This document shows positions 36,797 through 45,970 of a DNA stretch of 64,000 bases, one piece after another. Source of the stretch: G963665925 sp963676345. GTDB taxonomy: Bacteria; Bacillota; Clostridia; Peptostreptococcales; Acidaminobacteraceae. The first letter of the stretch is position 1; each line of letters begins with the position of its first letter. The position numbers and the translations under genes are program-made. Where the stretch lies: the NCBI GenBank assembly GCA_963676345.2, contig CAXXTS010000002.1, positions 558,001-622,000 of the forward strand. Direction: 5' to 3'. The notes beneath the pieces were generated by a model. The model did not search any database. It was not told where the DNA came from and worked only from the letters and a program-made list of their open reading frames with translations.

Positions 36797-37000
36797 TCTA
36801 TTTTTTGTACATTTTTAGCGGGTTGTAGCCTTTTTCTCTTCTTTTTCAGCTTATCATCTGTCTAAAATTTTGTCACTTTTTATATTTTACAGGCTTATAT
36901 TTCCATCATTAGTAGTTCATGCATCTATATTAAATCACCCAGACACTCTATGTTGACTGATTCTAAAATATGCTTGATCGTCTACCTCAAAAAATGATTC

Positions 37001-37027
37001 GGACATGTCTAATAATTAGACATGTCC
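37001..37027. promoter_or_regulatory. copy A (best) of the ACATGTCT-N7 activator-site motif
   Basis: GGACATGTCT and AGACATGTCC flank AATAATT, giving a perfect 27-bp palindrome whose two half-sites are themselves palindromic. It lies between the reductase gene and the activator gene, about 207 bp upstream of the activator promoter. As a hairpin it could also help end the thiolase-reductase transcript. Confidence 0.7.
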
Positions 37028-37090
37028 AAAACGTAGATAAGCGAAGTCTACAAGCATTCATTATATAAGGGAGTATTATGAAGCAAATTA

Positions 37091-37828
37091 TTAAAGAACC
37101 ACTCCGCCATCAACGCTAAGTACCGTACCTGTTACAAATCGTGCTTCGTCTGATGCTAGGAAAAGGAATGCATTTGCAATATCAGATGGACGACCTAGAT
37201 CTCTCAAAGGAGATTTGCCTTTCATCATGTCCAGAACCTTTTCAGGCATTTTTTCTGTCATTGGTGTCAGAATAAATCCTGGAGCAACTGCATTTACACG
37301 GATGCCCTTTTTACCTAGTTCTTTTGCCCAAGTCTTCGTCATACCAATTACACCCCATTTGGCTGCAGCGTAATTTGTTTGACCATAGTTGCCGTAAATA
37401 CCAACAACACTTGACGTATTTAGAATGGTTCCGCCTGTTTCAGCCATTGCTTTAGCTGCGGCTTGACCAAAGTTGTATACCCCTTTAAGGTTTACATTGA
37501 TAACACGGTCCCACTCGTCCTCGGACATTTTTACAAGTGTATTGTCCGCAGTAATGCCTGCGTTGTTCACTAGGCAGTCAAGCTTTCCATATGCCGCAAC
37601 TGTTTTTTCTACAGCAGCTTCAACCTGTGCAGCATCTGTTACATTTACAGCAATGCCCATGGCTTTGCCGCCTGCATCAATAATTTCCTGAGCAGCTGCA
37701 TTTACACCTTCTTCATTGAGGTCACAAATTACAACCGTTGCGCCTTCTTCCGCAAAACGCTTCGCTGTCTCTAAACCAATACCACGTGCAGAACCTGTTA
37801 CGATAGCAACTTTATCCTTAAGTCTCAT
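37091..37828 (-). CDS. phaB: acetoacetyl-CoA reductase (SDR family)
   Basis: The 245 aa short-chain dehydrogenase has the NAD(P) motif VTGSARGIGLETA, NNAGI at about residue 88 and the catalytic Tyr-Lys in YAAAKWGVIG. Its place next to a thiolase and a MaoC hydratase argues for acetoacetyl-CoA reductase giving (R)-3-hydroxybutyryl-CoA rather than a FabG of lipid synthesis, though the two cannot be told apart by sequence alone. CTGGAGGG precedes the ATG. It follows the thiolase gene after 138 bp. Confidence 0.85.
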   Translation of the reverse strand: MRLKDKVAIVTGSARGIGLETAKRFAEEGATVVICDLNEEGVNAAAQEIIDAGGKAMGIAVNVTDAAQVEAAVEKTVAAYGKLDCLVNNAGITADNTLVKMSEDEWDRVINVNLKGVYNFGQAAAKAMAETGGTILNTSSVVGIYGNYGQTNYAAAKWGVIGMTKTWAKELGKKGIRVNAVAPGFILTPMTEKMPEKVLDMMKGKSPLRDLGRPSDIANAFLFLASDEARFVTGTVLSVDGGVVL

Positions 37829-37890
37829 AATTACCCTCCAGTAAATTAAAATAGGCTACTATACACATACACACATACGAAATACTAATT

Positions 37891-37924
37891 GCGTCCTACA
37901 CGCCGCCTCTTGCCTGCAGGACGC
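37891..37924 (-). other. stem-loop between thiolase and reductase genes
   Basis: GCGTCCTGCA and TGTAGGACGC on the minus strand form a 10-bp stem (one G-U pair) with a GC-rich 14-nt loop and no T run. It may set mRNA stability or differential expression inside the thl-phaB transcript. Confidence 0.5.
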
Positions 37925-37966
37925 CGGCTTTTATCTATTGCCTCTAAATTAAAATAATTTGGATTT

Positions 37967-39154
37967 TTACTCTACATCGCTGTTTTCAACAATAATAGAT
38001 GTCCCTTGACCTCCGCCGATGCAAAGTGTCGCCAGACCGTATTTTGTTTTTTGCTTCTTCATTTCAAAGAGCAGTGTTGTTAGGATTCTTGCACCGCTGG
38101 CGCCAATCGGGTGTCCAAGTGCAATGGCTCCCCCGTTGACATTGACACGGCTCGCATCAAGTTCTAAATCTCTTACAACTGCTATAGACTGTGCCGCAAA
38201 CGCTTCATTTGCTTCAACCAGTCCAAGGTCATCAACAGTTAGTCCAGCTCTCTTAAGGGCAACACGAGTAGCCGGCACAGGACCATAACCCATAATTGAC
38301 GGATCGAGTGCAGCGGAACCATAAGACTTGACTTCAGCTAAGATTGTCAGTCCATTTTCCAGTGCAAACGCTTTGTCCGCAAGTACGAGCATTGAAGCCC
38401 CGTCATTTATACCAGAAGCATTCCCTGCTGTTACCGTACCATCCTTTTTAAAGGCTGGACGCAGCTTCTGTAGTGATTCCAGTGTTGCACCCAGTCGTGG
38501 ATACTCGTCTGTGTCGACAACGATTTCCCCACGACGCTGCTTCACTGTTACAGGCACAATTTCATCTTTAAACTTGCCTTGTTCAATGGCTGCTGCTGCC
38601 TTCATCTGACTATGCAGTGCAAAAGCATCTTGCTCTTCTCTTGTAATAGACCACTGCTCAGCAATATTCTCAGCAGTAATGCCCATATGATAGTCATTAA
38701 AGGCATCTGTCAGACCGTCTTTAATCATTGTGTCTTCCATTGATGTGTGACCCATTTTGGCACCAAAACGCGCCTTGTTCATAACATATGGTGCGTTGGA
38801 CATGCTTTCAGTACCACCAGCAAGCACAACTTTTGCGTCCCCAAGCATAATAAACTGTGCTGCCATGCTTACTGTACGAAGTCCTGAACCACAAAGCTTA
38901 TTAACAGAAATAGCCGGCGCCTCATATGGAAGACCCGCTTTAACTGCTATCTGACGTGCAACGTTTTGACCCAGTCCCGCTTGAAGCACGTTACCAATCA
39001 AAACTTCGTCAACCATTTCCGGTTTGACATATCCTCTTTCGAGTGCAGCTTTTGCCGCAATAACCCCTAAATCGACAGCGCTCAATGATGCAAGTGCACC
39101 GCCAAAGCTACCAACGGGCGTTCTTGCCGCACTGACAATCACAACTTCTCTCAT
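37967..39154 (-). CDS. thlA: acetyl-CoA C-acetyltransferase (thiolase)
   Basis: The 395 aa biosynthetic-type thiolase has the nucleophilic Cys in VNKLCGSGLR (about residue 88), GHPIGASGARI with the catalytic His, and the second Cys in LCIGGGQG. It joins or splits two acetyl units (acetyl-CoA and acetoacetyl-CoA). AGGAGGATTCAC precedes the ATG. It is the first gene of the thl-phaB unit, with a very good sigma-54 promoter 60-76 bp upstream. Confidence 0.95.
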   Translation of the reverse strand: MREVVIVSAARTPVGSFGGALASLSAVDLGVIAAKAALERGYVKPEMVDEVLIGNVLQAGLGQNVARQIAVKAGLPYEAPAISVNKLCGSGLRTVSMAAQFIMLGDAKVVLAGGTESMSNAPYVMNKARFGAKMGHTSMEDTMIKDGLTDAFNDYHMGITAENIAEQWSITREEQDAFALHSQMKAAAAIEQGKFKDEIVPVTVKQRRGEIVVDTDEYPRLGATLESLQKLRPAFKKDGTVTAGNASGINDGASMLVLADKAFALENGLTILAEVKSYGSAALDPSIMGYGPVPATRVALKRAGLTVDDLGLVEANEAFAAQSIAVVRDLELDASRVNVNGGAIALGHPIGASGARILTTLLFEMKKQKTKYGLATLCIGGGQGTSIIVENSDVE

Positions 39155-39213
39155 GTGAATCCTCCTATGAGTCTGTAAAATTACTTGGACAAATTTGATT
39201 TGCCATTAAGTAA

Positions 39214-39230
39214 CGCAAGTTGTGTGCCAA
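39214..39230 (-). promoter_or_regulatory. sigma-54 promoter of thiolase gene
   Basis: TTGGCACACAACTTGCG on the minus strand matches TGGCAC-N5-TTGC exactly. An activator-site copy is about 102 bp upstream. Confidence 0.85.
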
Positions 39231-39331
39231 CTTTTCGCCCACCAAAACAATCGTGTATTTGCAATGTGTACAGCTGTTTCCGATCATTCTCCCTTATGTA
39301 ACTTTCATGATTATAGTGTTACGACTGCTAT

Positions 39332-39355
39332 ACATGTCTTATTATTAGACACTTT
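39332..39355. promoter_or_regulatory. copy B of the ACATGTCT-N7 activator-site motif
   Basis: ACATGTCT, seven bases, then AGACACTTT. It lies in the divergent region between the thiolase gene and the PucR-type regulator, 102 bp upstream of the thiolase promoter. Confidence 0.65.
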
Positions 39356-39476
39356 GTCCGCTTCTTTTGATTGCCTTAATAAAGAAGATGCCTCCTGTGC
39401 AAGTTTATAAAAATGACATATACTAAAAGTGGTAAGACAATGTTAAATTGACACAATAGCTCTGGAGGGGATATAA

Positions 39477-40628
39477 GTGGCACTGACAGTACACGAAGCA
39501 CTCAGTTTAAAGGCTTTAGAACGGTTTAAGCTCGTCGCTGGTGTAGGCGGACTCAACAACAAAATAAGCCGTGTTGGCCTCATTGACCATGAAAGTGTCG
39601 ATGTATTAAAGGAAATTATCCATCCCGGAGAGTTTCTCTTCAGCAATATGATTATGATCAAAGACCAACCAGACATGATGCTGGACTACATAAAAGCCAT
39701 TATTGAAACAAAGGCTTCATGCTTTGCCCTAAAAACCATATTCTTTGAAGAATTCTCAGATGAAGTTATTGAATATGCCAACAAACACAAGTTTCCGCTT
39801 TTCATATTTAATAAGACTTATATTGAAGACATTATTCTAGATATCGATCAGGCCCTGAATGCCCATACGCAAATTGCTAAGCTTTACGGCTATATTGACG
39901 ATATGATTCTTCACGAAAACGACTCTTTGAAAGTGCGCTCACTGGCCCTGCGCCTGAACAGCCAGTTTACAAGTCACTTTATTTGCGCGCGCATTCAGCC
40001 TCTAGAGGATAACTGGACAGAGTCTCAGATCATTTCTTCACTTAATCAGGTGCTTGGAAAGGCCAGCCTTGCCATGACCTACGAAGGCAGTATTCTTCTT
40101 ATAAACAGTTATGAAAAGCACCCTGTATCTCAAGATGCTATGTCGGAGTACATGCTCCAGTCCCTTGAAAGCTGCGGCCTGAAGCGCGGTATGTATAGAA
40201 TTGGACTGAGTCATTTCAAGGACAGCCTCGGCGACATGGGGCGGTCCATTCTAGAAAGCGGATATGCGCTGGAATACGCAGAGCTCACCAAAACCAGCAT
40301 CCAGCATTTTGAAACACTCGGTATCTATCAAATACTCCTCCCAAACCGGGAAAACAAATGGTTTCATGCCTACTACCATGAAATTATTGAGAAACTCACC
40401 CGCTATGATGAGCAGCATGATACCGAGCTATTAAAAACAGCTGAGGTCTATATAGAATGCGACACCAACATTCAGCAGACTTCCAGCCAGCTTTTCCAGC
40501 ACGTCAATACAGTCCGGTATAGAATTCGTAAAATTAAAGAACTTCTTAATCTGGATGCCTATGGCGGAATGATGCACGAAACACTGGCGGTCGCCATTCA
40601 CCTGTACAAAATGAATACATATATTTAA
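39477..40628 (+). CDS. PucR-family transcriptional regulator
   Basis: The 383 aa protein has an N-terminal PucR-type ligand domain (about residues 1-125) and a C-terminal PucR helix-turn-helix (TSSQLFQHVNTVRYRIRKIKELL, written here only for orientation of the motif NTVRYRIRKI near residue 350). Such regulators respond to purines, amino acids or other nitrogen compounds. The start is a GTG preceded by GGAGGGG. It is divergent from the sigma-54-controlled thiolase gene; its own target is unknown. Confidence 0.88.
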   Translation: MALTVHEALSLKALERFKLVAGVGGLNNKISRVGLIDHESVDVLKEIIHPGEFLFSNMIMIKDQPDMMLDYIKAIIETKASCFALKTIFFEEFSDEVIEYANKHKFPLFIFNKTYIEDIILDIDQALNAHTQIAKLYGYIDDMILHENDSLKVRSLALRLNSQFTSHFICARIQPLEDNWTESQIISSLNQVLGKASLAMTYEGSILLINSYEKHPVSQDAMSEYMLQSLESCGLKRGMYRIGLSHFKDSLGDMGRSILESGYALEYAELTKTSIQHFETLGIYQILLPNRENKWFHAYYHEIIEKLTRYDEQHDTELLKTAEVYIECDTNIQQTSSQLFQHVNTVRYRIRKIKELLNLDAYGGMMHETLAVAIHLYKMNTYI

Positions 40629-40707
40629 GATTTTGATTTCATACAGTTCTATAGAGCACCTTGATTAAAAGTGCATCTCTAAAATCTTTAATGGATCTAA
40701 ACCTAAC

Positions 40708-40750
40708 AAAACTCTACCTGTTGTCAAAAACACAACTAAGTAGAGTTTTT
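40708..40750 (+). terminator. Rho-independent terminator after pucR-type gene
   Basis: AAAACTCTAC pairs with GTAGAGTTTT, with extra inner TTGT/ACAA pairing and a T run. Confidence 0.85.
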
Positions 40751-40843
40751 ATTGTATAAAGTGAAATGACAACACCCCCTCTTTTGCTGTAGACTTTGCT
40801 TACAGTTCAAATTCAAAATACATTTTATAGAAAAGAGGTGGCT

Positions 40844-41722
40844 ATGATGAAAAAAAATTGGCCAACATTCGCACTTATATCTGTTGTTGTTCTTTGGGGA
40901 CTATCTTTTAGTATGACCAAACCCCTGCTTGATTACATGGGTGTATTCACATTCTTAACATACAGATTCTTAATCGGCGGTATTTCACTTTTAGCATTTT
41001 TACTCGTAACACGCAGATTTACAATGAACAAACGACTCCTTTCAGAGGGCGTACTCGCCGGACTTTTACTATTTTCCGCATTTGTCCTGCACACCCTGGG
41101 GCTTAAGTACACCAGCATTTCGAAGAATGCATTTATCGTGGGCAGCTCTGTGATCTTTATCCCCCTTATAAAGATTATTGCCTATAAAATAAAGCAAGGC
41201 CTCTCTCAGTGGCTTCAGGTACTGCTGGCCGCTGGAGGTCTTGCACTGATTACATTAAACGGACCGGGTGGGTCTATAAACTTTGGCGACACCGTATCCC
41301 TGGCAGGCACCTTGATATTTGCCTACTACACTCTCTTTATTGAAACTAAAATTAAAAATCACAGACCCTTGGTTTTTACAGCAGTTCAACTGCTGGTAGT
41401 GGGTCTTCTCAGTTTCACATTTATGACCCTATTTGAAACACCGGTTGTACCACACAGCTCATTTGACTTAATTAGCATTTTATTAATGGGCATTATCTTG
41501 ACTGGTTTTGCATATGTTGTCGCAAACATTTGCCAAGGCAAGCTGAGTGCACTCCATGTGACTATTATTTATACACTTGAACCCCTTTTTGCTTCTATTT
41601 TCGGCTGGGTGCTCTTGTCTGAATACATTTCAGCAAACACTTATATTGGTGCGGTTCTTATCCTGATGAGTATGCTGATTCCTTCTTTCAAATATGGTAA
41701 AATTAAACCTGTAAAGGCATAA
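40844..41722 (+). CDS. DMT-superfamily (EamA) transporter
   Basis: The 292 aa protein has ten predicted helices in two EamA repeats, starting WPTFALISVVVLWGLSFSMTKPLLD. Members usually export metabolites or amino acids. AGAGGTGGCT precedes the ATG pair at 40844/40847; an in-frame ATG at 40796 has no site. It is followed after 30 bp by a GNAT gene in the same direction, possibly one unit. Confidence 0.88.
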   Translation: MMKKNWPTFALISVVVLWGLSFSMTKPLLDYMGVFTFLTYRFLIGGISLLAFLLVTRRFTMNKRLLSEGVLAGLLLFSAFVLHTLGLKYTSISKNAFIVGSSVIFIPLIKIIAYKIKQGLSQWLQVLLAAGGLALITLNGPGGSINFGDTVSLAGTLIFAYYTLFIETKIKNHRPLVFTAVQLLVVGLLSFTFMTLFETPVVPHSSFDLISILLMGIILTGFAYVVANICQGKLSALHVTIIYTLEPLFASIFGWVLLSEYISANTYIGAVLILMSMLIPSFKYGKIKPVKA

Positions 41723-41752
41723 AAAACCATCACTTAAAAGGGGGCACAGTGT

Positions 41753-42262
41753 ATGGAAATAATTACAGAACATGCAGGCATTTTATTAACACCAACACGC
41801 CGTGAGGATTTAGAGGATGTCATTCGCATAGAGTGGGACCCATCCAACCATAATTACGTCTATAAATGGGATCAGTCTCAGCACGGCGAAATTATAGATT
41901 CAGAAAACTGGTATCATTTGCTGATTGTCGATTCTAAAACACAAGAGACTGTTGGATACGTCATGCTGGACGGTATAAGGAGTCCACACGACTGTATCGA
42001 GCTTACGCGTATAGCTATTGAAAAGAAAGGAATGGGCTACGGTGGCAAGGCCATTGAAGCCATTCAGAGCCTTTGTTTTAATCAGCTAAATTGCCATAGA
42101 CTCTGGCTTGATGTCTACTCAGAGAATACGGTCGCCATAAACCTCTATGCAAAAAAGGGCTTTACCTTTGAGGGAACCCTGAGACAGTGCAAGAAGAAGG
42201 ATGGGGTTTACGCATCGATGAATATTATGTCTCAGCTGCGTCCTGAGTATATGGAAAAATAA
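41753..42262 (+). CDS. RimJ/RimL-type GNAT acetyltransferase
   Basis: The 169 aa protein is a compact GNAT enzyme with the acetyl-CoA loop IEKKGMGYGGKAIEAI and the C-terminal RLWLDVYSENTVAINLYAKKGF typical of RimJ/RimL-like or spermidine/antibiotic acetyltransferases. The acceptor is unknown. AGGGGGC lies before the ATG. It follows the DMT transporter gene. Confidence 0.87.
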   Translation: MEIITEHAGILLTPTRREDLEDVIRIEWDPSNHNYVYKWDQSQHGEIIDSENWYHLLIVDSKTQETVGYVMLDGIRSPHDCIELTRIAIEKKGMGYGGKAIEAIQSLCFNQLNCHRLWLDVYSENTVAINLYAKKGFTFEGTLRQCKKKDGVYASMNIMSQLRPEYMEK

Positions 42263-42416
42263 CTGGAAAGAGGGTCCTTCGCCTTGCATCCCCCTCCAAT
42301 GAGGGAGTACCACCATTTTATGAGGGGTTGTACACAAGGCCCATCTCTTTGATAATAAAGATAGAGCGTATCACCATACGTGGGGTTTATATCTATGTTT
42401 GTTAGGAGGGTGCCAG

Positions 42417-42665
42417 ATGTTGACAATACAACTCAGTAGTAAACAAAGTGCCTATCTTGTTGAAAGGCTCAGTAAGCGGCAAAAGACTGTAAGAAAACAT
42501 ATCGATGAGCTCAAATTCCATTTAAGTCATCCCTATATCAGTCCTGCTATGACAAGTGAGCTTAACTCTGTCAAAAAACGCTATGAAAGTGAACTGGATC
42601 ATATTCACATGATTACTGACCAGATTGTCAGCGCACTGGAGTACGAGGAATTTCGAGCAGGCTAG
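42417..42665 (+). CDS. small hypothetical helical protein
   Basis: The 82 aa product is predicted to be two long helices (coiled-coil-like), basic at first and acidic later. It is not recognised. TTAGGAGGGTGCCAG precedes ATG at 42417; the frame opens upstream at 42399 but inside the ribosome binding site. Two terminator-like hairpins follow. Confidence 0.6.
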   Translation: MLTIQLSSKQSAYLVERLSKRQKTVRKHIDELKFHLSHPYISPAMTSELNSVKKRYESELDHIHMITDQIVSALEYEEFRAG

Positions 42666-42691
42666 ACCTAATTTAATCAATTTGATAAAAC

Positions 42692-42728
42692 ACGCGGCAC
42701 CTCCAAAAATGACAGGGTGCCGCTTTTT
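42692..42728 (+). terminator. Rho-independent terminator
   Basis: GCGGCACC pairs with GGTGCCGC and is followed by TTTTT, about 30 bp after the small helical-protein gene. Confidence 0.85.
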
Positions 42729-42768
42729 ATGCTATTTTGTTGCCAGATACGACTTCTTAATATTGCCT

Positions 42769-42803
42769 AGGCGGGTTCATTTGAACCCGCCTTTAAGCTT
42801 TTT
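42769..42803 (+). repeat. repeated terminator-like hairpin, copy 1
   Basis: AGGCGGGTTC-ATTT-GAACCCGCCT is a perfect inverted repeat followed by TTAAGCTTTTTT. A near-identical sequence lies at 61071-61097. It is a second hairpin after the terminator at 42692. Confidence 0.7.
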
Positions 42804-42956
42804 TGATGCATTTGCAATGTGTTAGAAAAGTGCAGACACACTTTACACGAAACACGTTTGGCTGAGGATCTATTTGGAAGTGAGGAACACATAATATTCA
42901 TAACACTTTATAGCTTGTAAGTGTAAATACGTGAATCTTTTTTTACGCACATGAAA

Positions 42957-42985
42957 GACGACCACGCATAATGCGTGGCCGCCCA
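42957..42985 (-). terminator. hairpin after dctP, probable terminator
   Basis: CCACGCAT pairs with ATGCGTGG around one base, with flanking pairs, about 40 bp after the dctP stop; the minus-strand tail reads GTCTTTC. Confidence 0.6.
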
Positions 42986-43021
42986 TCTTATTTTGTATGG
43001 TATTTATTTAGGGGATCAATC

Positions 43022-44068
43022 TTAATCGTTGAACTCAGTCAAATCATTTTCAAAGAGTGTAAGCAGCTCTTGTCCAATTTCTCCAACTTCATCCACGTAG
43101 TAATCTCTTGCACCCATTGATGCCGCTTTAAACTCTGCGCGCTGATCGTCTGTAAGTTCGATAATTTCAATTTCTGAGTCTTCTTTAATCATTTCAAGAC
43201 GCTTAGAGTTCATGTCCGCTTCGACATCAAATATGTAATCATTTACGGCTGGAATTACAGATGTAAAGAGTTCTTTATCTGCGTCAGATAGACCATTCCA
43301 GAAGTTTGAGTTAGCTGTCATTGTACCGAAGAAGATGTCTTGCTTAGACAGCATCAGATTTGATTGAACTTCATAGAACTTCATTTCTTGAATTGCAAAC
43401 AGCGGATTAATCTGTGCATCAATCATCTTAAGCTGAAGACTGCTGTATACTTCCATGTATGGAACTGGTGTAGGGTTTGCACCGTATACTGAGTATGCCT
43501 TAACGATCATTGGCGATGCCATTGTTCTGATCTTAACACCTTCCATATCTGCTGGCGATGTGATTGGTTTGTTTGCAGTCCACATGTTGTAACCTTCAGT
43601 GAACCAATCCAGTACTTTCATATTTTTTGCTTCATATAGTTCATTTAGCTTTTTAATGCCTTTACCTTGCTGAAGAATATCCTGATTTACCTTCATATCA
43701 TCAGCAAACATGAAGTGCAGTGAGAACAGCTGATTTTCTGGAACCACGGTTGCTGTAGAACCTGGATTGTTAATTCCAAATTCAATACCACCATTTTGAA
43801 GCAGCTCAACTTGAGCCGGACCGTCACCAAGCTGACCAACAGGATAAACTTCGATGTTGATTCTGCCTTCAGACTTCTCTTCTACCAGTTCCTTAAATTT
43901 CTTAGCATAAAGGTCCTGCATACTGCCATCTACTTCTTCGTGCGCCAGTCTGTATGTTACTGTTTCCTGTGACGCCCCACCTTGTTCAGGTGCTGTACTT
44001 TTTCCACAACCTGTTCCTGCGACCGCTAGAATAAGTACCAGTACCAGCAGCATCCACTTATTTCTCAT
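43022..44068 (-). CDS. dctP: TRAP transporter solute-binding protein (DctP family)
   Basis: The 348 aa lipoprotein has a signal peptide with lipobox LAVAGTGC (about residues 14-21) and the DctP fold, with the ligand-clamping Arg region GVKIRTMASP and the conserved MEVYSSLQLKMIDAQINP. It captures a small carboxylate or zwitterion outside the cell for the DctQM permease encoded upstream. It is the last gene of an operon with DctM, DctQ and two peptidase-family hydrolases, one DoeA-like, so ectoine or a relative is the favoured ligand (inference). Confidence 0.9.
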   Translation of the reverse strand: MRNKWMLLVLVLILAVAGTGCGKSTAPEQGGASQETVTYRLAHEEVDGSMQDLYAKKFKELVEEKSEGRINIEVYPVGQLGDGPAQVELLQNGGIEFGINNPGSTATVVPENQLFSLHFMFADDMKVNQDILQQGKGIKKLNELYEAKNMKVLDWFTEGYNMWTANKPITSPADMEGVKIRTMASPMIVKAYSVYGANPTPVPYMEVYSSLQLKMIDAQINPLFAIQEMKFYEVQSNLMLSKQDIFFGTMTANSNFWNGLSDADKELFTSVIPAVNDYIFDVEADMNSKRLEMIKEDSEIEIIELTDDQRAEFKAASMGARDYYVDEVGEIGQELLTLFENDLTEFND

Positions 44069-44097
44069 AATGCCCCTCCTGTTTTCTTCCCTTTTTT

Positions 44098-45378
44098 TTA
44101 GTGATAAGCCAAATCTCTAAAGAATAACGCAACCTCAGGTACAAAGATCATAACGATCGAAATGACGCCAAGGATAACCAAGTACGGCGGCAATCCCTTA
44201 ACAACTTTCGTGAACGACTGATCAAATATGGCTGAAGCTGTGAATATATTACATCCAAACGGCGGCGTAATAGACCCGATCGCAGCCTGTAATGAAACTA
44301 TAATTCCAAGATGTATTGGATCGATACCCGCTTTAATGGCGATTGGATAGAAAATCGGCGCCAGTACGACGATGACCACCAACTGATCTACAAACATACA
44401 TCCTATAAAGAAGAATAGTGTTACAAGTCCAAGTATCATAGTCGCCGATGGATTAGGACCCAGTAGTGCCGATGTAAGCATTTGTGGTACCTTGGCAAAG
44501 GTAATAATCCACGATAGCGCCTGACCGCCTGCAACCAGAATAAATACGGTTGCTGTTACAGCGCCTGTCGAAAGTGCAATATTGCCTAAATCTTTAATAC
44601 TTACTGTTTTGTATATAACCATTTCCAGTATGATTGCATATAGAACAGACGCAGCAGCCGCTTCAGTTGGACTGAATAGACCAGAGTAAATTCCACCTAC
44701 AATCAGTGCTGGGAAACCCATAGGCAGTAGCCCTTGGCGAATGGCAGTAACTTTCTCTGCCCATGTTGTCTTTTGAGACCTCGGAATATTTTTTTTACGT
44801 GCTGAAAAATAACTCCATAGACCAAATGATGCAAATATTAGAAGGCCTGGTCCAACGCCTGCAATAAACATTTCCCCTACCGAAACACCTGTTACAACAC
44901 AGTACATAATCATAACAACGCTTGGCGGTATGAGCAGTGCAATGTTTGCAGAACTGATAATGAGCCCTGTTACGTCTTCTTCCTTGTATCCCAGTTTAAG
45001 CATGTTATTTCGTGTTGGTTTACCGATTGCAACAACCGTCGCCTGTGTTGAGCCTGACATGGCTCCAAATAGTGTACATGCTCCTGCCACGGTAATGGCA
45101 AGTCCCCCGTGAATATGTCCGAAGAATGCACGCACCAAATCAATAAGTCTATTTGCAGTATGGCCTGCTGTCATAATGTCTGCTGCGAATATGAACATAG
45201 GTACTGCGATGAGAACAAATACGGATACCCCGTTTACAAGCTGTTGTATCATCAGTAGTGGATCGACGTTTGGAAAGAATACCAAGAGCGTCAGAATCGG
45301 CGCAACAATCATCGACATGAGCATCGGAAAGCCAAGCAGCATGAAGATTGTCATGACACCCAGTAATAGTACTACCAT
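44098..45378 (-). CDS. dctM: TRAP transporter large permease (DctM)
   Basis: The 426 aa protein has about 12 membrane helices and DctM motifs such as PMFIFAADIMTAG, GAMSGSTQATVVAIG and PPFGCNIFTASAI. It drives Na+- or H+-coupled uptake with DctQ and the binding protein. GAAAGGAG precedes the ATG. It sits 29 bp after dctQ. Confidence 0.94.
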   Translation of the reverse strand: MVVLLLGVMTIFMLLGFPMLMSMIVAPILTLLVFFPNVDPLLMIQQLVNGVSVFVLIAVPMFIFAADIMTAGHTANRLIDLVRAFFGHIHGGLAITVAGACTLFGAMSGSTQATVVAIGKPTRNNMLKLGYKEEDVTGLIISSANIALLIPPSVVMIMYCVVTGVSVGEMFIAGVGPGLLIFASFGLWSYFSARKKNIPRSQKTTWAEKVTAIRQGLLPMGFPALIVGGIYSGLFSPTEAAAASVLYAIILEMVIYKTVSIKDLGNIALSTGAVTATVFILVAGGQALSWIITFAKVPQMLTSALLGPNPSATMILGLVTLFFFIGCMFVDQLVVIVVLAPIFYPIAIKAGIDPIHLGIIVSLQAAIGSITPPFGCNIFTASAIFDQSFTKVVKGLPPYLVILGVISIVMIFVPEVALFFRDLAYH

Positions 45379-45407
45379 CTTTTTCTCCTTTCAGATTCAG
45401 AGTGCGA

Positions 45408-45941
45408 TCAGCTCGCACATTCTGTGTCCGTCCATTCTTCCATTTCAGATCCCAATAATACCTTAGGTTCATTAATATTGTTAACAAATATGATTAGATA
45501 CTGTAATGCTGTCAGGAAGAATCCTAAAGTTACAAAGAGAATGATCAGATACATTGGCATCTGAAGGGCAGGACTGACACGTCCTAGGTTCTTCATACTC
45601 ATTGCATATCTGAAGGATAAATATGTTACATAGAACATCGATACCGACGTCACTGCTGATACAATAATCGTGAGTATTTTCTTGCCCTTTTCAGGCAAAA
45701 TGTCGTAAAGTGCCGACATTCGGATGTGTTTTCCTTTTCGGGCAGCGTAGCTTGTACCTACAAAGGTAATAATCACCACGAGAAATTGCCCCACTTCCTC
45801 AGCAAATTTCCAGCTATTATTGAAAAGTTGTCGGCTGAACACATTGCCTATAAGTATGACAGCCATTGTAATAACACAGGCAACCAGTACAAACACTTCA
45901 AATATGCCTATGTATTTGTTGATTTTATTCAAAAGTCCCAC
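45408..45941 (-). CDS. dctQ: TRAP transporter small permease (DctQ)
   Basis: The 177 aa protein has four membrane helices and the DctQ pattern NNSWKFAEEVGQFLVVIITFVG followed by ARKGKHIRMSALYD. The start is a GTG at 45941, preceded by AAGGAGGCC. It follows the DoeA-like gene by 29 bp and precedes dctM. Confidence 0.9.
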   Translation of the reverse strand: MGLLNKINKYIGIFEVFVLVACVITMAVILIGNVFSRQLFNNSWKFAEEVGQFLVVIITFVGTSYAARKGKHIRMSALYDILPEKGKKILTIIVSAVTSVSMFYVTYLSFRYAMSMKNLGRVSPALQMPMYLIILFVTLGFFLTALQYLIIFVNNINEPKVLLGSEMEEWTDTECAS

Positions 45942-45970
45942 AACAGGCCTCCTTCGTTCCTTCTCTTAGC

